DNA of 36,473 nucleotides from Lentisphaerota bacterium (GTDB lineage Bacteria; Verrucomicrobiota; Lentisphaeria; Victivallales; SZUA-371): NCBI GenBank assembly GCA_003246475.1, contig QKAL01000071.1, positions 1 to 36,473 of the forward strand, read 5' to 3'. Shown piece by piece: positions 1 to 11,200 of this stretch (position 1 is its first letter; each line of letters starts with the position of its first letter). The notes under the pieces were generated by a model. It saw only the letters and a program-made list of their open reading frames with translations, ran no database searches and was not told where the DNA came from. The position numbers and the translations under genes were made by a program.

Positions 1-270
1 TTTTATGCGGGGTGGTAACTTCCTGGGCGTATAAACCAACGATAATTGCAGGGTATAAACAGATTACGATGCTTTTTGTTATTTTCCCCTGCTTGCATTT
101 GCATATATAGTGTGCTATGGTTATTAGCTTTTTTTGTAGTTACACCTTTGGGGATTTTAGCCTCGAAAGGGGTGAATTGTTTGTAAATAATTGAATATAT
201 TGGAGTTCCGGTGTAATAGAATTCGTCGGTGGCGGGTATCTGATAGTGGTGTATTGAAAGAAAAGGAATC

Positions 271-2127
271 ATGATAATGGCTGGTAGAATTTTGCTGGGT
301 TTGGCGATGCTGATATTTGCGGCACTGGTTGGGTGTCAGAATGAAGAGTACTATCGCAAGCAGCGCGAGGAAGCGGCGGCAAAACATTTTGACGAGGTTA
401 AGAAGTTTCAAGCCCCGGCCGATAAGGTTTTCACTCTTGAAGAATGCATTGGTTATGCCCTGAAAAACAACCTTGATCTTAAGGTTTACCAGTTGAAGGA
501 AGCCGTTGAGAATGCCGATAAGTATTCCGCGATTCTCCAGATGCTTCCGGAATCGAACGTGTCGCTTGAGCTCACCGGACGTAATAATGACAATGCCGCT
601 GCATCGATCGATGTGAAAACCGGGCAGCAGAGTCTGGTTATGAGCCGCAGTACCGACCGTTATGACGAAAAGTTCAACGTTGATATTGCTTTCAGCGCTG
701 TAGATTTCGGCGTTGCCTATCTTTCCTCAGTGCAGGCGCAGGACCGGGTCCTCCTCAATCGTTCCATGGAGCGTCGCGCCGCGCAGAATCTGATCCTTGA
801 TGTGGTCAAGGCGTATCTTTCGCTTGCCGCTACTCAGGACGCTTATGAAAGTACCGAAAAGCTCCTGGCAAGATGCCGTGATATTGATAAGGTTTTTCAG
901 GAACTCAGCGAAAGCAGGGCGATCTCTCAGCTTACCATTCTTGACGAACGCAAACGTTTTATCCGTTTGGAAGAAGCCTTTATGACTTTCCGCCGCAACC
1001 ATGCCAATGCCGCAGTTGAGCTGAAGTCGCTGATGGGGTTGACTCCCGACAGTCCGCTTCGCATCGATACGGCGATTCTCTCACAGGTTGATCCTTCCAT
1101 TCTGGCTCTGCCGGACATTTATTTTTTGGAAAAAGTTGCGCTGCGTCAGCGTCCCGAGCTCCGGCAGTTGGATATCCAGCATCATTTGACGGTTATTGAG
1201 AGTGATAAGACGATCATCAAAATGTTCCCCAATGTCAAAGCTTTCATGGATTTTACTCAGGACAATAATCAGTTCCTCTATAACCACAGCTGGGCTGAAA
1301 TCGGTATTCGCGCAGCTTACAACGTTGCCCGAATTCCCTCGCAGTTTGTGGAATACAAAGCCCTGAAGACGGAGCAGAAAGAGCTCGAGATCCGTTCGCT
1401 GGCGCTCTCTTTCGGGGTGGTTGGTCAGGTTCGCGTGGCTTACCGCAATATCGGTGAAGCATACCGCCGTTTCCAGCTGGATGACCGTTTTTTCAAGAAC
1501 TATACCCAGGAACTTGAAGCTGCACGCAATTCCTATTCGGCCGGTGGCGATATCAAGAAGCTTGACCTCGACCGTCTGGAACTCGAAGCGGTGGAAAACC
1601 AGATTTACCGCACGGTTGCTCTCGGCAACTGCTATCTGGCGTATTTCCGGCTGCTAAACGCGGTCGGGGTTGAGCCGCACTCCATCAAGCAGGCACATAC
1701 CATGTTTGCTGACTTGAAAATTAATCTTGCCAAAGAACTGCCCTATTGCCTTGGACAGCATTATGTCCGTGATGACGGAACCATCGTTTATAACGGTATT
1801 GCTTTCCTGACCACATTCGAGGATGATCAGCGTCAGGAAATTGACAAGTTCGCCCAGGCTGGATTCAAGAAACCGAAGCAGCCTTTGCCCTTACCCCAGC
1901 CGAAACTCAAGGTCGTTAATTATGGTGGCCAGACTTGGGTCGAGCATGTGTGGGATGGCATGGAGGAATCCATGGGTGAAGCTCTAGCCGCCAAGCCGGA
2001 GAAGGCCCCGGTTAAGGGTTATGTCAACAAGAACGGCATTGCTGTTTATAATAATGTGGAGGTTCGCGCCTCTTTGATGACTGAAGAGGAACGCCGTAAG
2101 CTTGATAAGCTTAACGGGGTTAATTAA
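271..2127 (+). CDS. TolC-like outer-membrane efflux/secretion lipoprotein with a duplicated C-terminal motif
   Basis: The 618-residue protein resembles the outer membrane efflux protein (TolC/OEP) family, whose trimers form a barrel plus a periplasmic tunnel for type I secretion or drug efflux. The N-terminus has a hydrophobic segment ending in the lipobox LVGC, so Cys22 is the likely lipidated residue. Next come the typical TLEECIGYALKNN opening and long amphipathic helices in two halves (about residues 55-270 and 280-475). ATG271 is preceded by AAGGAA at good spacing; ATG277 is a weaker alternative. Residues past about 490 are not standard TolC. They hold two copies of a roughly 34-residue motif (498-531 and 584-617) joined by a Pro/Lys-rich linker. 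The next gene, 97 bp downstream, encodes a giant protein without a signal peptide, which suggests a channel-cargo pair. No ABC or HlyD partner is visible; the upstream side is cut by the window. Confidence 0.85.
   Translation: MIMAGRILLGLAMLIFAALVGCQNEEYYRKQREEAAAKHFDEVKKFQAPADKVFTLEECIGYALKNNLDLKVYQLKEAVENADKYSAILQMLPESNVSLELTGRNNDNAAASIDVKTGQQSLVMSRSTDRYDEKFNVDIAFSAVDFGVAYLSSVQAQDRVLLNRSMERRAAQNLILDVVKAYLSLAATQDAYESTEKLLARCRDIDKVFQELSESRAISQLTILDERKRFIRLEEAFMTFRRNHANAAVELKSLMGLTPDSPLRIDTAILSQVDPSILALPDIYFLEKVALRQRPELRQLDIQHHLTVIESDKTIIKMFPNVKAFMDFTQDNNQFLYNHSWAEIGIRAAYNVARIPSQFVEYKALKTEQKELEIRSLALSFGVVGQVRVAYRNIGEAYRRFQLDDRFFKNYTQELEAARNSYSAGGDIKKLDLDRLELEAVENQIYRTVALGNCYLAYFRLLNAVGVEPHSIKQAHTMFADLKINLAKELPYCLGQHYVRDDGTIVYNGIAFLTTFEDDQRQEIDKFAQAGFKKPKQPLPLPQPKLKVVNYGGQTWVEHVWDGMEESMGEALAAKPEKAPVKGYVNKNGIAVYNNVEVRASLMTEEERRKLDKLNGVN
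1762..2121 (+). repeat. Duplicated ~34-residue motif in the C-terminal tail of the TolC-like protein
   Basis: Two copies lie at 1762-1863 and 2020-2121. They share the pattern Y-V-x-x-[DN]-G-x-x-V-Y-N, a short variable stretch, then an acidic patch and a basic stretch ending in [IL]-D-K-[FL] (YVRDDGTIVYNG against YVNKNGIAVYNN). The similarity is visible in the protein. I do not recognise the motif as a known domain. Confidence 0.7.
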
Positions 2128-2133
2128 AACGAC

Positions 2134-2156
2134 AAAACCGCGCGGATTGGTTTTTA
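2134..2156 (+). terminator. Weak hairpin after the TolC-like gene
   Basis: AAAACC pairs with GGTTTT around a 9-base loop that includes most of the palindrome CCGCGCGG, and a TTATT tail follows. The stem is only 6 bp and AT-rich, so this could be an attenuator between the two genes or chance. Confidence 0.25.
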
Positions 2157-2224
2157 TTACAGTAACATACTGATTTCCGGCAGAGATCAGTTGGGATATA
2201 GGCAGAAAATAAGGAGCTTGGACT

Positions 2225-5200
2225 ATGTATTTATTGGAAGACCGTATTCTGTTTGATGGTGCGGCCGCAGTTGATGTGGCTACTCTGATTAAGGAACAAC
2301 AGGACCAGCAGGAACAACAGCAGGAGGATGCGCAGAACGATACGCAGAACTCCGATGCTCAGAATCAGACAGCGGAAACCTCCAGCAGCGACAGCTCCGG
2401 CGATAACTCTGCCGATAGTACCACTGCCAGTACCGATTATACCGGCAGTATTGACGCTTTGATACAGGATGCGCTCAACAGTCAGCAACAGGATGTCCAT
2501 GTCCTGATTGTTTCCGAAACGCTCCAGAATGCCCATGAACTTGTAGATTCCGCCTCTGCCGATACGATTGTCATCTCCTATGACCCTGCCAAGGTCTCCC
2601 TCGATTCTCTGCTCGAATCCATTAAAAGCTCCCTCGGTGATAAAAAAGCCGATTCCATTGCCTTTGCCGTCCAGTCCAATGACGCCAGCCAGCTGATTAT
2701 TTCCAGTTCCGATGTGACCTCTGCCGAAAGTATTGCGAATGACGCCGAACAGCAGGAGTTCTGGTCCGAGCTTGGCACGTTGATGGATAGTGACGGTCGG
2801 ATCGATATTCTTTCTTCTGATTTTGCCGGTACCGCCAAGGGTGATTCGGTTATTGATGCGATTGAAAATCTGACTCATGCCGATGTAGCGGCGAGTACTG
2901 ACCTTACCGGCGGCTCCGCTGATGCCGACTGGATCCTTGAAGACGGCAATATCGATGTGGTCGACGTCTATTTCGACGGCGAAAAGATCGATGCCTACGA
3001 TTACGACATCACCGTAAAGGAATACCGTCAGCTGGCGATTATCAACTCCGAATTGAAGGATTCCGAAGATATTGCCTCGCAACTTGGAAATAATGTCGAT
3101 GTGCTTTATGTTGATGGCTACGATGCCATGTCGGAGATCGAAACGTATCTGGATGGTAAAGACGGGTTTTATGATTCCATCCATATGTTTGTTCATGGCG
3201 GCAACGGTTATTTCTATCTGGGCAATACCCGGGTGGACGGATCAACCGTCGATTCCCTCTCGGCACAGATCGCCGCCTGGGGCGACAGCCTGAATGAAGG
3301 CGGGGATATCCTTATCTATGGTTGCGATCTGGCTAAAGACGATGCCGGCCAGTCCTTTGTCGATAACCTTGCCGGTATTGCCCATGCCGATATCGCGGCC
3401 TCCAGCGACATTACCGGCCGTGCCGGTAACTGGGTCCTCGAATATCATTCCGGCAGTATCGCCGCCGGTGCTTTCACTATTGATTATGCTTACAACCTTA
3501 AGGATATTACCGTTACCACTATTTTGGACGATGACGGCGGACTGGCGGAAAAGACCACTCTCCGCGAAGCGATTGCCGAACTTAATGCCCTCGAAGGCGG
3601 CGGCACCATTACCTTTGCCAGTGCCGATACCCTCGGAGGAACGACGATCCGGTTGAAAACAGGAGCAAACTATAACGAGCTGGTGATTACTAATGATATT
3701 TCCATAAACGGCGAGATAAGCCTGGGCAACGGTGCCTTTACTTATGTGGGCATTACCCGGGAGGATGCCTCTGCTCCCGTAAACGGTTTGGAAAGCGCTC
3801 AGGCGCATATCAATTATGCCGATGGTAATAATGACTATTATGTTGACCAGATTCAAGATAAAATTGATGACACACCCAACAAGGATGCTACGGAAATTGA
3901 TGATCCCACTCCTCAAAGTTGGGTAATGTATTATTTCAATCGTTCCATTGGTGAAGTGGGGGAGACTGATTATTCCGGACAACTGGTGGCAAGCATTACA
4001 AATGCTTATAATGAAGCCAACAACCTCGTTACTTATTTACAGACGAAATATGATGCGATGGTGGACGGGGCGGATAAAGTTGCCGCATTGGTTCAACTGA
4101 ACATTGCCATAAACTGTCGTAATGCAATCAGTGATTGTAACGACTCCAGTATTATTAACGGTTTGATTTTTACCGCCTACGACCAAATGACAACCTATGA
4201 TGGCGACACGATTAATCAGTATATGTCGATTTCGGGACAGCAGAATGCAAATGTTGTAACGTGCAATACTCAGATTGATGCGCTCAAAGACGCCGCCAAT
4301 GAGTTGTGCCGTCTGGCGGATAATCAGGGAGGCGCGTCGTTCCGTCTTCTGCGGGTTGACAGTGGGGCAACTGTGGTGATAAAAAATACGTCATTCTTCT
4401 TTGGCAAGGTTGACGAAAACGTTGAATATGGCAAGGGTCAAGGTGGCGCAATCTACAATCTTGGCAGTCTTACTTTGACCAATATTAATATCCATGACAA
4501 TACTGCCACGAATGACGGCGGCGGTATCTATAATGCCGGAACGTTGAACATCTATCTTCGCCCCGGGGAATATTCCGGCGTTGCCTATTGTACCATTAAT
4601 AATAATACGGCGGCGAACTCCGGCGGTGGGATTTTCAATTCCACCGGAACGGTGACGATCGAAGGAAACGATGTTAATCGTCCGGTTTACATTTCAAATA
4701 ACACGGCTACCAATGGTTCCGGCGGCGGTTACTACACGGAAACGGCTATCAATCTGACATTTGTGACGATATCTGGAAATGAGGCGGCTGCCGGCGCCGG
4801 CGGCGGCGGTTACATCAAAGATGCAGCCGGTGATTCCTACTTCTATAGTGTTGATTATAACACAAATAAAGCTGCGACCGATGGCGGTGGTCTCTATACG
4901 GATAATATGAGCGGCAAGCTGACCATGCGTTACAGTTGGATTCAAGACAACGAAGCGACCAACGGTAATGGCGGTGGTATTTATATGAAAGATTCCGGTA
5001 ATCTGATTATTGTCGGGCAATACACCGACGGTGTCGCTTATTCGTATGGCGATTGCTGGGATTGTTCAATTGTCACCGGCAATACCGCCGGAAATTCCGG
5101 CGGTGGGATCTATATGGATAACTCCGGTAATTTCACTGCAGACTTCCTGCGCCTGGGTGATAATACGGCGGAAACCGGTAATGGCGGCGGCCTTTATATG

Positions 5201-8200
5201 GTCGACTCCGGGACTGCCACGTTTTACGACTCCGAAATTTACCACAATATTGCCACGTCTGGTCTTGGCGGCGGTATTTATTATGCGGCGGCAACGCCAA
5301 GCGCCGGATTGATTTCCATCACCACCTCTTCGTTTTATAATAATAACAAATACAGTAATACTGTTTTCAGGGGCACCGGCGGCGGCGCGATCTATATGGT
5401 CGCCGGAAAGCTTACGGCCGTCAACTCCACGTTTGCCTACAATTATACCAACACCGGCAACGGCGGCGCCATCTACATCGGTTCTTCGCCGACGTTGAAC
5501 CTGACGTTCTGTACTTTGGCTTATAATGAAGCTATTAATGGTAAAGGCTCGGCATTTTACCTCGACGCCGCGTCAACGTCAACGATCCTAAACACGATTA
5601 TTCATGAAAATGAAGGCAATTCGGAATATTATTTTACTGACGGAGCCGCCAGTTCTATTTCCGGCACCTATAATGTCGTTTTGCGGCATAATTCCTTATG
5701 GGGGTATAATTTCGATGACGATTCCAATAAAGTTGTTGGTGACCTTGGCTTGGATACGGAACTCATGTACCACGCCAATTACAAGACCATGGCGCTGGCG
5801 ATCACCAATGAGAGCAGCGTGGCTTTTGCGGGATTGAAGATTTCTTCCATTTCCTATGACCAGCGCGGCAATTATCGCTATACGGTTGCGAATAATACCG
5901 TGGTGCAGTATGGGCGTGACAATAAGTCTTTGGTTGCCATCGGCGCTTTTGATCCGATCTTCAAGTTGACGGTAAACACCAAGGCGGATGATACGTCCGT
6001 ATTTTCTGCCGATCAAGCCAGCTTATATTCTAATTCCGCGATCTATAACTATGTGACCTTGCGCGAGGCGGTTTACTGGATTGACAATTATGAAGGTTCT
6101 GATTCTGATCGTTATATCAACTTCGATACTAGTGTCTTTAAACAGACTTCCGGCAATGATAATACCATCTACCTGCAGGGCAGCGGTGGTGGTGCCCAGA
6201 TTGTTATTGGTTCTTATCGAAGGGTTAATTCCGATAAACAGATCATCATCGATGGTTCGTTGTTTTCCGAACGTTCCGAAATTGACAACAATTATAACTA
6301 CGACCATGACACCCGTTCGTTACAGACCGATTCCTGGCGGATCACCATTGATGCCCGCAGCAGTGAGGATGCCACCGCCAATTCCCGTATATTCGGCATT
6401 AGTTCCGGCGTGGTGACCATAAATGACATAACTGTTCAAAATGGTGTTGCCAGTACTGCTTATACCGGTTTTTCCAGCGGTGGCTGCGGCGGTGGGATGT
6501 ACATTATCGGTGGAACTGTCACACTGAACAATATACTGATTCAGAACTGTACAGCCGCCCATGCCGGCGGCAGCTATAGCTCCGGTTACGGCGGCGGAAT
6601 TTATCTGTCTTGGGATATTGGGGATATTCGGGCAAACCTGTCTATGTCTGATACCACTATTACTGGCTGCGCCTCTGGCGCGGAAGCGGATGGACAGGCG
6701 TCGCATAACTCCGGTTACGGCGGCGGTATGTATGTGACATATGGCGCTGATTTATTCATGCAGCGTTGTACCGTTGATAATAACACGGCGACCAACAACA
6801 GTACCTATTATACTGATTCGGCGCTTGGCGGCGGGATATGCTTCCGTAACTCATGGGGCAATATATATATCTACAATTCCACCATCGCTCATAATACGGT
6901 ATATTCCGTCGCGGAGGGTAGCGGTACCGCTCTGGGGGCGGGGATCTACGCTGATGTGTGGAACCTTAATATTGTACAGTCTACGATAGCCTATAATCTT
7001 GCCAACCTCAAAGACGGATCTGATGAAACCAACCACAGTGCATTGTATGTTGCCGATACATATAATTCTGCCGTTTTGAATAAGCTGCAGAATTCGATTG
7101 TGGCGAATAATCAAACGTTGGTGCGCGGTAATGCCGGGCGCTATACCTATAACGATATATACGCTCTGGAGGATAATGTTTCGGCAACTGCAGCCAATGC
7201 CAGTTATAATATTATTGGGCGATATTTTACCGGTGTTGACAACTTCGATTGGGGTGATGCATCGCTCCATAACCATGTCAGCACCAATATCGATCCGGCC
7301 AGCGCCATGTATGGTAAGATCGATGACTTGTATCTGTGTGAAACGTTGTATTATCGTGGCGGCCTGACCCGTTCGCTGAAGCTGCTTGAGGGCAGCTGGG
7401 CACTGAGTAATTATGGCGCGACACTTGGGGGAAATGCAAGTTCCGATCAGCGCGGGGCGGACAGATACGTCGGTATGTATGTTATCGGTTCATATCAACC
7501 GATCCATAATGTGGTGGTTGACCGTGCCGGAGACTCGAACAGCGTTCCGACGGACGTTTACCATAGCTTTACCACCAATACGCCGTGGCTTTCGGACAAC
7601 AATCTCCGTGAGGGCGTAATGTGGGCGGATCCCGATTCGACTATCACTATCATGGAAAATTTGGAGACCTGGCAGAAAGTCGGCAATTCCTACGCCTATG
7701 TGCCAGTCCTCGGTCTTTCGACCATTACGTTGACGAGTACTCTAACTATTGACAAGTCGGTGGAAATAGTTACGCAAAATAATCATGAGGTTATTATTCA
7801 GGCGTCGGAAAACTCGCCGTCGGTTTCGGCATATACTTTCAGTGTTCTGACCTTGGCGCTGGGCGAAGTTACCGGCAATCCGATCACGGTGACGCTGAAC
7901 AATCTGGTTATCCGGCACGGTTCCGCGCAGTACGGCGGCGGTATCTATTCGCAGGGCAACCTGATATTGAACAATACCCAGATCACCGATAACTGCGCGC
8001 AATATGGTGGCGGTATCTACTCGGTGGGCCGTGACCTTACAATCAATTCAGGTTCCAGTGTATACGGCAACGAGGCCTCCGAAAAAGGCGGCGGGATTTA
8101 TTTCCAGGCGTCGAAGAACTTCTCGATCAGTTATGCGGAGATCTACGACAATACGGCGCGAGTGGGCGGTGGTATGTATGTTATCGGTGCCGGCGGCGCC

Positions 8201-11200
8201 GGAGCGGAATGTATAATCGAATACAGTGCGGTTTACAGCAATACCGCGTCTGACCAGGGCGGCGGCATCATGGTCTCCGCTGCGGACCTGACCGTGGTCA
8301 ACTCCACGGTGAGCCAGAATACTTCCGGCAATAACGGCGGCGGTATCAACTTCGGCGGCGGCGGCACGCTTTCACTGATCTATGTGACGGTTGCCAACAA
8401 CAGCAATACCGGTGGCAGTGGCGCCGGGCTCTATCAGAGCGCAGGTGTCCTGCAGATGGCCAATACCGTGATCGCACAGAATACCGGGACTGACGTATTT
8501 CTCTATGCGTTCGATGGTAGCCGCGTCCATGCGGTATATTCGGTGCTCGGTACGGTCAACAGTGAAAGTTATTTCCCGACGGCGGCAGCCAAAAGCGTAT
8601 ATATTTCCACCCGCGATAACTTTACGGTCGCCGAACTTTTCCTGGACACCGCAGTCAGTGATAACGGCGGCCCGACGAAATCCCTCTATGTCGGCGGCGG
8701 AACCACTCCAAGTTTCCTGTACCAGAAAGGAACGCAGGTGGCTTTGGGGGACGATGGAGAATATTACTATCAGACTGTAACAGGCGGGGTCTGGTATAAA
8801 TTGGCTGATTCGACGCTGAAGGATGGGGCGGTTACGGAGACTCCCATTCAATACGACCAGCGAGGTTCCCACCGGCATGACGGGGTTGCCGCCGATAATG
8901 GAACAACCATCGGCTCCTATGAAAAGATGACGATTGCCGAGGCAACGCATTATTATATTGGGGGAATTAATGATAATGTTAATGATGCGAGTAAATGGAC
9001 TAATTCCGCGTCGGTTGGTGATTTCATAGTTCCAGATTCGATTTTCGTTTTTGACACCCATTATGGAACCCTTGATGCTGTAACTATTGAAGCGATATGG
9101 ACAGTTGGTTCGAAATGTACGGTTGAAATTCATAATGGATATGAGGTTACTGTTGGCACAACAAGCTTCACCGTGTCGATTGCGAATTTGACGGTTGACA
9201 GTGGCGGTTCTTTTACGGTCAACGGTCTGTTTGTCGGCGAGGTCACCTTGGCAGGGGATCTGGTACTGGCGACGACGAACCTGAGCGGAATCACCATTGC
9301 CAGCGCGACGGATACCAGCACGGTTACCTATTCGGCCATTGCCGGGACTACTCAGGAATTGCTGATCGTGGCAGATGCCAGCGGTTACGGCAATCTGACC
9401 CTTAATGGCGGAACAAAAACCTCAAGTGAGTCGACGTTATATGTCCGCGGCAATCTGACGGTGGGAAGTGTATTCAATGCCAATAATATTTCGGTCAACG
9501 GACTTATAAACGTGACCGCTTCCGGAAATTTATCCGGCGATGAAGTATATTCTCTGGGGAGTGTTACCATCACCGACGGAACCTTTACCGCCTCCGGCGC
9601 GGTAACGGTCGGGACCTCAATGATGAATGCCGATTTGACTATCGATGGCGGGACTTACAGCAGTGCCGCGACACGGGTATATGGTAATGTGAGTCTGTCC
9701 AACGGTACGGGAATGACCGTGACCGACTTCAAGGCTGACGGATTGGACGTTAATAACAGCCAGTTGAATGCTGGAACCGGAGATATTACCATTTACAATA
9801 ACGGCGCGATTATTATGGCTTCGGGGGGGTCAATTTCCGGTTGGAATATTGCTGCCGCCGACTTGAGCGTTGACGGTTCTACCGTTACCGCCAGCAATAA
9901 CCTGACCATTGCCAACCAGATCTATATTGATAATGCGACGTTGACGGCAACGAATAATATCTCCGGCACCGGCATTACCTCGACCGGCAGTAACGAATCC
10001 GTTCTTACGGCGAAAACGATCTCGATTACCAACTTCGACGTGCAGGACACCAGTACGCTGACAATATCTGTATCCACCGACTTCACAATTTATGACCATG
10101 ACGGCGGAACATATAATTCGGACAATATGACGGTTGCGTCTAATGCCCGGATCAAGTTCGTCACCACTCAGGCAGCGGATGTTGTCATTCAGGATGGCGC
10201 GGCCGGCATACAGGGGATATTCTATGTTGAAGCGTATGCGTTAAGTGTTGATATTACCTTGTCCGCTGGTGGGCTAGGTCTTTCCAGCACGGGTCTTCCG
10301 CTGGAAATTTCTACAATCCATGTCGAGCGCTCTATTGAAATTGGCGGTAATGTCAAACTGGTAGATGCCAATGCCCTGATTCAATCCAACACCGGGCATG
10401 TCTATGTCGAGACCACTAATCTTGACGGCGATGGCAATAACCTCACCGTCAGCGCCGTTAATGGTGACGTTCGTTTGAAGAATCTCAACGATCTCGGAAA
10501 TCTAAATGTCATCAGCAACAGTGCGGTGCAATTATACGGGACGATCGTGGCGTCAGGGGATATTACATTCAACCAGAATACGGTGATTGCCGGCAGCAAT
10601 GTCTCAGTCACTGGCCGGAATCTCAATATTAAGGATATCAGCGGTACCGGCACACAAAATCTGACCTTGAATAACTCGGTTGGAAACAATATCGACAACA
10701 TTACCGGCTTGCAAAACCTGACGCTGGCAGGTGCCGGCAGTTTCGGGTTGACGCTGGTCGGAATCACCGGTTCGTTGACCAACAGCGCGGCGACGACGAT
10801 CGGAACCTTGACTCTTGCTGGTGCCACAAATCAGGTTATTTCCAATACCGGCAGCCTGACCGTAACCGCGCTGAATTATAACAGTACCGGCGGCATCGAA
10901 TTTCGCCGCGGCAGTGTCTATGTTACTAATTTTAACTGGATATCCAATCTGAACGTGACCATCAGTAACGGCAATCTTTATCTGGAAAATGCTCCGGCTA
11001 TCCCGGGTGACCGCTGGTTTGTGACCAGCGGCAGTGGGATGCTGTATCAGCAGATGGTCGGGGCTGGAAATACGGTTTACCGTATTGGATCGGCAAATGG
11101 CGGTCTTGACCTTACGTTGACTTCCGGTATTGGTGCCAATGGTTGGGTCGGTCTCCGGGCCAGTGACGGTATAGCGGCAAATAATCCCTACAATCCATCA

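Noticed and set aside
1-270. Minus-strand ORFs of 89 and 84 codons (3-272, 157-411)
   Set aside because: One overlaps the start of the TolC-like gene, neither shows a family pattern or good ribosome site, and the region is AT-rich intergenic DNA where I also found no convincing promoter or terminator.
2231-3196. 321-codon minus-strand ORF inside the giant gene
   Set aside because: It is the antisense shadow of the DUF4347 region; its sequence is low-complexity Gly/Ile/Arg with no start signals.
4440-8480. Recurring GGCGGCGGTAT-like DNA as a possible CRISPR or satellite array
   Set aside because: The units are irregularly spaced, diverged and in frame, encoding GGGIY beta-helix rungs; this is protein repeat structure.
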